Positions 48,052 to 58,928 of a stretch of 64,000 nt of DNA are shown piece by piece. This stretch comes from Nemophila menziesii (taxonomy: Eukaryota > Streptophyta > Magnoliopsida > Boraginales > Hydrophyllaceae): the NCBI GenBank assembly GCA_029959085.1, contig JARWIR010000043.1:5518001-5582000 (forward strand), read 5' to 3'. Under the pieces are notes generated by a model that was given only the letters and a program-made list of their open reading frames with translations, was not told where the DNA came from and searched no databases. A program made the position numbers and the translations under genes. The first letter of the stretch is position 1; each line of letters opens with the position of its first letter.

Positions 48052-48589
48052 GTAAAACGAAAGATTTCCGCCCACCATGAATCACCTCCTTTATAAATCT
48101 TTACCTCTTCCTTTTTCTGAAGGTCGTGGTTATGTTCGATCTAGTTATGTACTCCTCAAAGTGTTATTAGGTTGATGGTTTTGATTATATCCTATTCGTC
48201 ATAGTCGTACCGGTGTTTTTGGTGTATCTGAGGTTGAGATATTGACCTAGCCACTTTTCTTCCTTGTTCGTGTGACTTGATTCTGCTTAGTTGCTCCACC
48301 GTGAATATTAGAGACTTGGCTCCATCCCCGCCGTGGTTCGGTGAGCTCCAGTCATACTCCGTAACGGTAAACCTAAGGCACCTCATGAGTCTGCCAGGTA
48401 GCCAATAGTCCTCGTCGTCGGTTGTTAGACCCATCAAGTTGTGACTTGTATTAGCCCTTTACCAAACACTCAAAACGAAGATCGAGATCCGTTGATCCGT
48501 GATGTAGAAATTGGAAAAAGATGAACCCTAGTTAAAAACCCAAATATTACTGAGAAAGAGAAAGTGCTCTCGTTTCCTGTTATTATATC

Positions 48590-49253
48590 ATGTCTCAAAT
48601 ATATCATTCATTTTTATAAAATTTCTCACAAAGATTTTTGCTCTTAAAACAATTTTTTGAAGATTATTATAAAAGTTGTTAAACAATTTATCATCTCTTT
48701 TTTATCTAGAAAATATACAAATATATCATGGTTACCATCTCAACTATGCCATTATCCTTTTTCTAGTTGAACAGATAATTTCCAATATCTACTCACCAGT
48801 TCTATGTTTTTTTTCTTTTTGCATTCATCTCAGGCATAAAAGCCGGTGTTACAAAGTAACTATAGTCTCGCTAAGAAACTAACACACATCTCTGGATCGC
48901 ACACCCATTCTTGTCCCTTGTGATATATTTCCACAAATAGTCTTGAAGAATCTTCATATACGCAAGGTCCACTACCTTTTTCTGCTTCTTTTTTGGCCAA
49001 TAAACCTATACATGTATTTGCTTAACAAATAATATTATACTTTTAATTATTCTAATTCTTTTTATTGAACTAACAAAGACAATCTTGGATAATATTCTAT
49101 TTTAGAATATTATCTAATATATTTGATAACTTTGGAGTTTTTTTTGATTTGGGTAAGATTTGATTTTTGGATTTTTTGATCACTGTATATCTCATTAGAA
49201 TAACTATTTATCTTTATGTCATAGAATATTAGCTATTACCATATCCCTATTTT
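48590..49253. repeat. right copy of the ~0.7-kb duplication
   Basis: Aligns with 27331-27566 plus 31388-31605 in the same orientation. About 215 bp near 48805-49020 have no counterpart in the left copy, while the left copy has the 3.8-kb copia-like element near the equivalent place (TTAACAAATAA in both). It begins right at the 5' end of LINE 2. Confidence 0.75.
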
Positions 49254-49984
49254 ATTTTGATATTTGTTTAACGTGTCTAAAAAAAATCCCTTTACAAATA
49301 TAAATAAATAATATGTTGGAAATATCAAACAAAAATGGAGAGAATTGTGTTCGAGTGTTTCCTGCTACAGTTAAAACTGATTCCGGAAAATAAAAATCAA
49401 AGTTAGCCTCCACGATCCCACACGCATGTAACACGTCACCTAAAATCGCTGCTCTCTCTCCCACACAACATAGGAAAGACACGACAAAAACATTCTTTTC
49501 TTTCCTTTGTAATTTTTTTTTGTTTTTGTCAGAACCTGAATTTAAAATTTATCTCATAATATCATTATTGTAGTTACTATATTTTGTTTGGATAATTTAT
49601 CATTTTACAAATATTGTATTTAGCCACAAAACTGCTATTGAGCATATAGTGCTACCTTGCCCCAAGAGATATAGTTTTGAATTACCCAAAGTCTTATCCA
49701 ATATGATTATGAAAAATTCTTTTATCTAATATTAAATAATTCTATATCTATTATATTGATATATATATAAATTTATAAAAATAACTAATTAGTGACATAT
49801 GTTTTATTATAATAATTAATAAATGGTGATATAAATATTAAATCATCCAATATTAGATAAAAGTCATACCACTATGATTATTGACCTATTATATAATTAT
49901 TTTTTATCAAGATTAATTTTATGATGAGATTTAATCATGGTTAATTTGGGATAGAGAAATGAAAACCACTAGGACGAGATTTAT
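49254..49984. other. AT-rich intergenic, no gene seen
   Basis: Very AT-rich DNA. No coding or RNA gene signal was recognised. Confidence 0.5.
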
Positions 49985-50448
49985 GTATTGTTTGGATTCA
50001 GCTTTTTAAAAAAAAGGAAATGAAGTGATAGGAATAAATTTTTCTTTTCTTTGTTTGAATACGATTTTTAATTAAAGGAAAGTAATTCAATGGATTTCAG
50101 AATCCTTTTATTTCCTTTAAAATGTCAATTATTTAATCTTTTCATTTTGGAGTCATTTCCAAAGAAAAGAAAATGATTATTTTTTTAAATGTTACAACTA
50201 ACCTTATAATTTTAATATAATAATATTTTTAATAACACAAAAAAGGTATAAAAGTATTTTTATATAAAATAATCATTTTTTTTCTTTTAATAATGTGAAT
50301 CCAAACAAGTGATTGCTTAATCAATTACTTTCTTTTTTTTATTAAATTTTTTATAATCTAAACACGGATATTAATTTCCTTTCAATTCCTTTAATATTTT
50401 TATATTCCTACAATTCTTTTCCTTTGATAATCTAAATCCAAACAATGC
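49985..50448. mobile_element. MITE-like foldback element upstream of the TBL gene
   Basis: Left end GTATTGTTTGGATTCAGCTT and right end the complement of GCATTGTTTGGATTTAGATT form inverted repeats. Inner parts are also partly complementary (AAAGGAAA/TTTCCTTT blocks), giving a 464-bp foldback. No clear target duplication could be fixed, so the superfamily is open. It lies about 330 bp before the TBL TATA box. Confidence 0.6.
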
Positions 50449-50775
50449 AACCTTTTATAAAAAAATTTTTAGACTTGTTACCTTTTATAATTGTAACCAT
50501 AATATATTGTCAACCTATAAATAAAACGTTCGTTTTGTAAAGCTACCAGTAATAACTACCAAAAAAATCTTTTTAGTTTTGCTGGGTTTCCACATGGGTA
50601 CGCAAATATATTACTGCAAACAAGTAGACCAAAGTATAATCACGCTGCATTATTAATTGATGATGAGTAAGAAGTACAGAATTATTGCAATAAAGAAAGC
50701 CCTTTTGCCTTGAATGTTTGTCTTTCTTCTTCTTCTTACCCCACCTCATCATCTTCTATCTTTCCACGGCCTCTA
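50449..50775. other. upstream region of the TBL gene
   Basis: AT-rich, non-coding. Probably part of the TBL promoter region, but no specific element other than the TATA candidate further on was recognised. Confidence 0.4.
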
Positions 50776-50777
50776 CT

Positions 50778-50785
50778 ATTTATAC
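50778..50785 (+). promoter_or_regulatory. candidate TATA box of the TBL gene
   Basis: TATTTATA, 138 bp before the ATG, followed by a CT-rich tract (50877-50898, TTTCTTCTCTTCTCTCTCTT) of the pyrimidine-patch kind common in plant 5' leaders. A second possible TATA (GTATATAA, near 50865) is close to the ATG and less likely. Confidence 0.4.
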
Positions 50786-50922
50786 ATATTTCTGGTTCAA
50801 ACTCACATCTATATTTATTTCAACTCATAAGCTCCACCGAAATGCCCCCACCTCTAACCATATGTATATAATTTAGTTTCTTCTCTTCTCTCTCTTTATA
50901 ATTCCCTGAGCAAACCAAAAAG

Positions 50923-53221
50923 ATGAATAATGAAACTGAAAACACATCACCAAAAGGCTTCCAGAAACTAAAACGTTTGAAACTTTTTGAGCTCTCACCA
51001 ACAATTATTGGAGCCTTCTTTTTCGCCATTACCTTAATCTCCTGTCTCTTTTTATTGGATTATAGAATCTTTTACACTGAAAATCATGTGTTTTCATCCA
51101 CTTTGTTTTTTAAATTAAATAATGCTTCTTGGACTTTATCGTCACCAATATTATCAAATGGTGGTGAGGTTAAAAAGGTAAACTTCCTTGAAGATGGTGG
51201 AAATAGTTGTGATATATTTGATGGTAATTGGGTTTGGGATGAAAATTATCCACTTTATGAGTCAAAAGATTGTGTGTTCTTAGATGGTGGCTTTAGATGC
51301 TCTGAAAATGGTCGACTTGATAATTCCTATTCCAAATGGAGATGGCAACCTAAAGATTGCAACTTGCCCAGGTTTGTTTTAACTCTTCTTCTTTTTGTAT
51401 AGCTAATTATTGTTTTGGTATGGGTAATTCAAATGAGTCACGAGACTCTGAAATGTAATAAAATAGAATTTCGTCACTATTTGCAGACTTCGCTACAATT
51501 TAAGATTATAATTGTAATTACATTTAGAATACTTTTTAGTTTTTTTCCATGTTCTGACAAGTTTTATGTGTTTATTATATACTAACTCTACTTTATTTGT
51601 TAGTATCAGTATCTGTGAATTAATTGTATTTGGTTACTATTTGAATCATTGTAATTGAAATTCATGGTTTTATCTGTACATTGTAACCTTTGGAATATTT
51701 GTACCATTGGTCCCTTTTTTTTGTGAAATAGATAAAGTAATATATATACTTGTGGGTAAAATATCAAATATTTGCTACTTTTTGGAACATGTAGGCTATG
51801 TTTGGTTGTTTTGCATAAAAAAGGGGCCAACAATGTAATTTAATTATGGGGTATTAAATGACATGAAATTTTAAATTGAAAATATTTTTTTTAGTAAGCA
51901 AGTAGCTTTATTTCATAATAATCAAACATATGGTGTATTAAAAAAATATTTTTTGTTATGTTTTGAAAATACTATATGTTGATCAATAATTCTGAGAATG
52001 GGTATAGGTTGGTTGACCGACAATTGTATATAGTTTTGCTATGTTTGTTTATATACTTTTAGTTTCAGTTTATGTTGTGTTGTAATATGTAGTATTTGTA
52101 ACCGTATGTATCGTATGGTTATTTGTACAAAAAAATCCTAGAAATTTAAACTGTTAAAAGAACCTCAATTTAATTAATTTATTGATTTTAATAAAATCTG
52201 TCCATAATTGTCATTGAACAGATTTGATGCAAAAGATATGCTGGAAAGGCTACGGAATCGACGGCTAGTATTTGTTGGGGACTCAATCGGAAGAAACCAA
52301 TGGGAGTCTCTCCTATGCTTGTTATCTTCCGTAGTTCCTGACAAGAAATCAATATACGAAGTTAATGGTAACCCCATAACAAAGCATATGGGTTCATTAG
52401 TTTTCAAATTCCGCGATTTTAATTGCACAATTGAATACTACAGAGCTCCGTTTCTAGTACCGCAAACCCGTGCACCTAAAGGAGCTCCAAAAGAGGTTAG
52501 CACGGCCCTACGCCTTGATCTAATGGATTGGAGCTCCAAGAAATGGAAAGGTGCAGATATCTTGATTTTCAACAGCGGACATTGGTGGAATCATGAAAAG
52601 ACCATTAGAAGGTAAATTTTCTTTATTCTCTTAAATTTTTGGAATATAGCTCGAGAGTATTTGAATTATGGATTGATATCATATTTCAGCGGGTGTTACT
52701 TCCAAGAAGGGAAGAAGGTTAATATGACGATGAGCGTAGAGGAAGCATATAAAAGATCTATTGAGACGTTGTTTAATTGGATAACCAATGAAGTTGATTC
52801 GAGAAAGACACGTGTCTTCTTTCGAAGCTATGCTCCGGTTCATTTCAGTGGAGGAGATTGGAAGAACGGTGGAGGTTGTCACTTGGAAACACTACCAGAC
52901 CTGAGTTCATCATCGGTATCATCAGAACAACTAAACACAGTGACCGATGTATTATCAAATCGTGTAGCAAAGTCACAATTGCGTAGTACAGAATTATTAA
53001 ATATTACAGGTATGACATCTAGAAGAAAGGATGGTCATTTGTCATTGTATTATTTAGGGCCAAATAAACAGGCTCCAATCACTCGGCAAGATTGTAGTCA
53101 TTGGTGTCTGCCGGGTGTTCCTGATGTATGGAATGAACTTTTGTATGCGGTCTTCCTTAAACGAGAGACTGTCCATCTAGGAAACGCGTCAGCTCCTTCA
53201 CATTCTCCAAACAGTAGGTAG
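50923..53221 (+). CDS. TBL: TRICHOME BIREFRINGENCE-LIKE (DUF231) O-acetyltransferase-type protein, 3 exons
   Basis: TBL proteins act in the Golgi and O-acetylate wall polysaccharides. The substrate here cannot be told. CDS: 50923-51371, 52222-52611, 52690-53221, giving 456 aa with all introns GT-AG (850 and 78 bp). It shows a short cytoplasmic N-terminus, one membrane anchor (residues ~27-45, [18 protein letters not shown]), a PMR5N-type Cys-rich domain (~95-149, [17 protein letters not shown]), then the PC-esterase/DUF231 domain. That domain has the GDS motif ([13 protein letters not shown], residues 169-171) and the C-terminal DxxH motif (DCSHWCLPG, Asp414 and His417). These are the Ser and Asp-His of the catalytic triad. 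Length, topology and motifs are all normal for the family, and the frame is intact, so this is probably a working gene. It is the only host gene in the window. Confidence 0.95.
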
Positions 53222-53422
53222 GAAGTTCTTGGCTGCATTGGCACGTTATAGAAAATTCTTTGACACCAAATTTAAGAGCTAATTTATTGTGTTGAAAACA
53301 GACTAGATTGTTTTCGCAATTGGTTTATACAGAAAATTCTCTCATATTTGTAAAGTTAAGACATTGTCCTTTTTGTACATATGAAAAGCATTTTTCTAAA
53401 GGTTATAGGCAAGAAAGAATAC

Positions 53423-53428
53423 AATAAA
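53423..53428 (+). terminator. candidate poly(A) signal of the TBL gene
   Basis: AATAAA about 200 bp after the stop codon, in AT-rich sequence. The position fits a plant 3' UTR, but plant signals are loose. Confidence 0.4.
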
Positions 53429-53707
53429 ACTCGCAATTTACATTATATATGAATGCATCTATTCAAAATGGAAGGACGTGATAGAACGATCGAATATTTG
53501 GGAAATTCACCTTCTCTTGTGTTAGTGTGTATAGTTTAGGTGAGCATCTCAATCCAAACATCCGTTAATTCGGTGAACTGACCCCTTTAAAGTGGAAAAA
53601 GAAAATCCAGATTTTAATTGGATCACGAATCTGAATGTTTTAATGTTTATTCGACCACTCTATGGTTTTGATATAATCAACAGCATTATAATTCTAACCT
53701 ATCGTAT
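53429..53707. other. spacer between TBL and the Mutator-like element
   Basis: Non-coding. No feature beyond the possible TBL 3' end was recognised. Confidence 0.4.
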
Positions 53708-53984
53708 TATAAAAAAGGGTGATTAACCCATATAGTCCATAGCCCACTGCCATTTCCCATCAGGTCCAACCCATTATGAATGTCAGAATTGCCCCTATGA
53801 TCCAATTACTAACAGTTGGGTTACCAAAACTGAACACGCGGATTCCATGCAAATCAAAATTTATCAAAAAGGAAAATTCGAAGTGCCAAATATTAATTTG
53901 TAAAATCAATCAATAACCCATCGTCTCATTCCATAATCCATTCTCAAACCCTACCCACTGAACCCAAGCACTCATAACTCTACC

Positions 53985-56900
53985 ATGGTGAAAACAAAAA
54001 TTAGCAGGAAAACTGGTGACAATGTAGAACAGAGTGAAGGGTTGAAGCGAAAGAAGATGAATCAACCCATCGATGATGTTGAAATGTCAAAGATACAAGA
54101 AAAACACAAGAAGACAATCGAAGAAAGTGATGATGACTTCGAAGATACAGTTCCGTTGATTAAACGAAAGACGCAACCCATTAATGTGGGTGGGCAAGCA
54201 TCAGTCAAGGCGAGGAAGAAGGCTAAAATTGTTGATGAGGGCGAACAAGAAGATGATGATATTGTTGAAGGTAATATTCTAATCCAACAGATACGATGTG
54301 TCATAGATATGTTGTTTTCTTTAAAGTTCAACAAAATGACTGAAATTGAATGGTGTGCGTTAAAGAACTGATTAATTTGAAGTGTAACCTAAACAAAAAA
54401 TAAAAAAATGATGGGTTGCGCATAAATTTGTAGGTGTGTATGTGTTAAATTTAGTTTAAGCGTATGTTTATGGAGCCCTAAGTGAGTATAACGACATGTA
54501 GAAGTGGTGTGTGTTATACTATATTATTAATTATCTGACTTATGGTGTTTGTTGTAAAGTGAGACCAGGTTCTGTGAAAGTACAGTACCGGTCATCCCTC
54601 GAGTCATTGTACACGATAATGAAGAATACTAAAGTGACCGATCGTCATGTGGATGCGTGTCGGGCATTGCCATTTTACCTGATGATCAAAGGGATATATG
54701 ACACAAGAGAAGGTGTGGAAACTTTCAAGAAGGGTGGGAAACAAATTCAAGAGATTTTGAAAACATTTGACGTAGAAGAAGGTGTGTTCAAGATTGCTGA
54801 CAAGTTGTTGGATCCAACAGCTAATGATGTACGAATCGTAATGGGTGTGGTCGGTGGGGGAAGAGATGTACCTGATTTGAAGAATGAAGAGTATAAAAAT
54901 TCGGATTGGTTTGACAGAAACTTCCCGAATAAGAGCGGGCAGTTGAAGGATTCGGAAATAAAGAAGCGGATAGTCGAGTTGTTGGATTTAACCCCGCAAA
55001 CAGATGAGACGATACGCAACTTCGTGATCCTTATCATTATTTTGGCAATGGCAACTGTTTTTTACCCAACGGGATCGCGCACACCTAAGTGAGTTGTTAG
55101 TTTGTGTGAGGACCTGGATAATATAAGAAGATACGATTGGGCGATTCATATAGCGGAATTTGTGATGAAACCGATAAGAGACGGATCGAGAAACAATATT
55201 TCGGGTTGCGCACTCGTATTTGTGGTAAGTAGTCAACGCAACGTTAATGTGTGATATATATTTATTCGAAAAAAAAGAATGATGTGTAATTGCATGAAAA
55301 TTGCAGTCGTGGTTCTTGGAGCACGTGAGGATAATGCAGCCAACACACATGGGGAGGTATCCTAGATTCCTGAAATGGAATTTACGTTTTTCGACGAAGA
55401 AACCACTGGCAGATATAATTAGAAGATGAAGATCAGGTAACAAATCGACAACAATATATGAAGTGATTAAACTATGCGTTTAGTTGTTTTAATAGTGTGT
55501 GATTTTATGGTGCATGTACACGAGGACGACCTTCGGATGACGTCGTCTGAGTTTAAAATCGAGCAGATGATGATTGGTCAGTTGGATGGTGAGGATGATG
55601 TTAATACAGATGATCAGTTGGATGGTCAGGATGATGGTAATGCAGTGGGAGATGAAGGAACGTTGAATATTGGTGGTGTGGATAAGGTTAGAAAGGAGGG
55701 GTTGTTGGCTGGAAATTCGGAGGTAAATAAGAATGTTAAACAACGTGACGTTGATGCAGAAGTTACTCAAAGTGTTGATGAAGATGAGATGAACTTTGGT
55801 GAAGATAACTATGATGTAGTTGGTATAAATGTAATAATCGACAATTTGAACAATGATGTGCAATTGGGTGATAAAAATGCAGATGGTTTGATGAGTAAAG
55901 GTGGTGATGAGGAAGGTAATGAGGTTATTGGGTTGAGGACAATGGGTGCAAATGAAGTTGAGGATAGTAATTTGGTGATAGAATTAAGGAGAAGGGTTGC
56001 AGATTTGGAGACCCTGAATCAGTCACTAAGGAAGGAACTAGAAGAAACAAAGGAGGTGGGTAGGGTGAAGTTGTCGAAAGTCGAGACAGAGCTAATTGAG
56101 TTGCGTACGAGGGCAAATATGGAAACGAGTGTTCAAAATTCAGACGAAGTCTTACGTCTAAAAATAGAGCTTGGGCGTATGCGAGAAGAGATGGACAGAT
56201 TACGGAGTGCTAGTGGAGCTACTCCAAAGACAGTAGCGACGAAGAGCAAAACCATATCGTATATGAGGAATGCATTGAGTGAGGCCGAGAAGGAGCTAGT
56301 GGCGATAAGAGAAGCGTATTCAGCAGCGACCGATGAATTAGTACGCATTAAGAGTGGTGGACAAATGCATTATCGGGGTGCGTGTTCTAATAGTGGGGTA
56401 GTGGATGATGGTAAGGTAGATATCGGTGGTGAGGGCGAGGGTAGGGATAAGGAAACGGGTGAACAAGAATATGGTGCTGCCAAAGATACTGAGACGGTGG
56501 TGGATGAAAGATTGTGTAATGATGAAGTAGAAGGTGAAGCTGGTGAAACGATAATGGATGATGTGTCAAACAGTGTTCAGATAAGTTATGACAACATGAT
56601 TAAGGATGATACTGATAATGCGAACGACAACGAAACTGGGAGGGATATAACAAGCGCGAAACAATACAAAGCGCAGGGAAGGAAAGATTCTGATGTCGAG
56701 TCAAGTGATGATGATGTGGAATTGGTTGGAGAACAGTTAGCGACGGACAGGAGCGACCGAGATGTACGCAGATGGAATAGGGGGTCGGTTAGAGGGGCCG
56801 CGAATAGAGGTGTATCTGTAGGGTCAGTTGGGGGTGTTGACAAGAAAAAAAAGAAGGCGAGACATGTTTCTCCGAGCTCGTCAATACGCGCTATAAAAAA

Positions 56901-57900
56901 ACTGATCAGACGGGGTGGAAGATAGTTGAGATGGAAGATTATATTATGCCCCCTGTGAAGAAAACAAAATTAGTCGGGCAGTCGAAAAAACTAGTAATTA
57001 AGGCAAGTGATTCGAAACTCTTGGAACTACTCGTAGGGGATGAGCCATATGCGATCGAGGTGTGGAGTTATATGGGGCACCGTGTGAGTGTCGAGGACTG
57101 TTATGAGGTGGCGAAAGAGTATCAGCTGAGTTCAAAGGTAAATGTTGATGGAACAATCTGAAATTTATTATAAGATTAAATATTTGATAGTTAATGAATT
57201 TTGTATTTCAGGTGCAGATGATAGACGTTGCGTTGTGGGTGTACGAGCAGCACTTGCGTAGCAGGCTGGTGAAAACTAAAAATCCAGAAATCGAGCTGAA
57301 GTTTCGATTAATGCCTGCAAATGTTTCTGTAAGTATTGAGTTATTATAATGTAAATATTATCGTCGATGTGTTGATTAATAGATCGTTTGTGACAGGAAT
57401 ATATGAGAAGGGGGAGTTACCGGAAATCAAACAGTATGTACTAAAGTTATTCAAGGAGTGTGTCAGCGAAAGGAAAGACGTGATAATCCCGTTGGAGACT
57501 AGGAACAAGGCACTAACAACTTGATCATTGCAGAGAACACATTCTACCACTACAATGGACTTGGTTGTTTACACCGTTCATCCCTCGGGTCAAAAGCCAA
57601 CGCAAATGCAGACAGAATGTACTAGTTTTTGCTAGAGAATGTGATAAGGGGCTGGAACACTGAAATTGGGAGGTCAACACCAGATTTGCCGGGAATTGGA
57701 CACGTACGAGTAGATCATGTAAAAAGTCGAGTGCACGACACAGGAATTTACACGCTACTTTACGCTATGTGTATAATTGGTGGAGGGTTGAAGAAGAAAT
57801 ACGACCTTCAGGAGGTTGTCGATCAATGAATGAAGGTTATCTTGTGGGTTTTGAACGATAAAAACTCGGACGAATCAGTTTTCGAAACACGAAGGGCGAT
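53985..57900 (+). pseudogene. transposon-borne Ulp1-like (C48 peptidase family) protein, decayed
   Basis: Multi-exon frame. Exon 1 is 53985-54270 (basic, then acidic N-terminus). Exon 2 is 54560-55224 (YRSSLESLYTIMKNTKVTDRH..., a DUF1985-like region), with an in-frame TGA at 55090. Exon 3 begins at 55307 (WFLEHVRIMQPTHMGRYPR). A long acidic and coiled-coil part follows (55474-56925, heptad-like LRRRVADLETLNQSLRKELE), then 56931-57830 with IDVALWVYEQHLRSRLV, KFRLMPANVS and VDHVKSRVHDTGIYTLLY. That layout is the one of plant MULE-carried Ulp1-like proteins. In Ulp1 the last segment should be D-C-G with the catalytic Cys, but here it is DTG, so peptidase activity is not expected. Several shifts and stops in the C-terminal part. 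Confidence 0.65.
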
Positions 57901-57909
57901 TAAAGAAAC

Positions 57910-58180
57910 CTGAATTATGTTTTTTCCGTATTTTGCATGTATAACTTATTTCGAATTTCAGAACTTATTGTTTTGATGTAAAACTATGATTTAAAATGTT
58001 AACGATTGTTTTGAATATGGATATTTATGAAATGGATTGAATAGATTAGTTTTTTGTGATGTTTATGATGGAATATCTGTAATTGTATGAATTAATGTGT
58101 TAATTTTACTTTAATACTTTGCACATAAAGAATCTTTCAGTTATGTTGTTATGTTGGTGGATGGTGTGACTGTTATGTTT
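57910..58180. other. spacer after the Ulp1-like frame
   Basis: AT-rich, non-coding sequence between the convergent genes, leading into the GATGGTGTGA repeats. Confidence 0.4.
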
Positions 58181-58189
58181 GTAGGTATG

Positions 58190-58665
58190 ATGATATAAGT
58201 GTATGTTGTCAACTGATGGTGTGAGTTTTCCAAATGATGGTGTGACAATAAAAATTAGTGGTGTGATAGTATTGAGTGATGGTATACCATTCAGATGTTG
58301 TGATAGTTAAACTAGATGGGTTAATAATGTGATGGTTTGACAGTGTCACCTGATGGTGTGAGTTTGACAAAAGGTGGTATGTGCATAACAATTGGTGGTG
58401 TGATAGTGTTGAATGATGGTGTAGCAGTTTGATGGTGTGAGAGTCAAACTCGATGGGTTAATAGTTACTGATTAACAAGTAATCATGATGGTATGTTAGT
58501 TAGATTTGATGGTTTATATTGGTTGATTGTTTGATATTGCCACCTGATAGTGTGAGTATGACAAATGATGGTGTGTCAATAGCAATCAGTGGTGTGATAG
58601 TGTTGAGTGATGGTGTACCAATATGATGGTGTGATATGTAAACCAGATGGGTTGCAGTTAATATT
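58190..58665. repeat. minisatellite-like array based on GATGGTGTGA
   Basis: Imperfect repeats containing CTGATGGTGTGAGT, GACAAATGATGGTGTG, GGTGGTGTGATAGTGTTGA and AACTAGATGGGTTAATA. The marker CTGATGGTGTGAG recurs at 58213, 58350 and 58544 (spacings 137 and 194), so about three units. It sits between the two convergent genes of the Mutator-like element. Confidence 0.75.
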
Positions 58666-58928
58666 TAAACAAGTAAATAATGATGGTATGCCAGTTAACT
58701 TTACTGTTTTATGTAATAAAATTCAGATGCTGCAGAAAAAAAAAGTATTTGAAACCCAAGTAAATAAAACATTCAGTTTATTATTGCGTAAATCAAACAA
58801 ACTTAATGAAATCTAATAATAAACCTAAACACGGATTAAACGTTTAACAATGTAACTGGGATGCGTGCAGAAGCAATCGCTTATAAATGAAGAAGACGAA
58901 AACAAACTGGAAAAATTGTGGAATGATT

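Larger units (their letters stand above)
31606..48589 (-). mobile_element. LINE 2: near full-length L1-type LINE, split by an LTR element
   Basis: The 3' end is the poly-T at 31606-31617. The body is 31606-31729 plus 42690-48589, about 6.0 kb. An Athila-type element (31730-42684) sits in its RNase H region. On the minus strand it has a leader with MGLTTD (48435), ORF1 with a CCHC knuckle, ORF2 endonuclease, RT, zf-RVT and RNase H, all broken. It is related to LINE 1: AAQAWR and RVLKGIY are identical, and GDFNDI and APGPD are also shared. The 5' end near 48589 is inferred from where the flanking duplication starts. Confidence 0.8.

Noticed and set aside
31606..48589. The 0.7-kb duplications as LTRs of one giant element
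   Set aside because: The space between them is exactly a LINE with nested insertions, without primer site, polypurine tract or retroviral genes of its own.
51606..51833. Frame within TBL intron 1 on -
   Set aside because: Lies in an 850-bp AT-rich intron with good GT-AG borders. No homology seen.
55489..55863. Minus-strand frames over the coiled-coil part of the Ulp1-like gene
   Set aside because: Shadows of an acidic, repetitive coding region on +.
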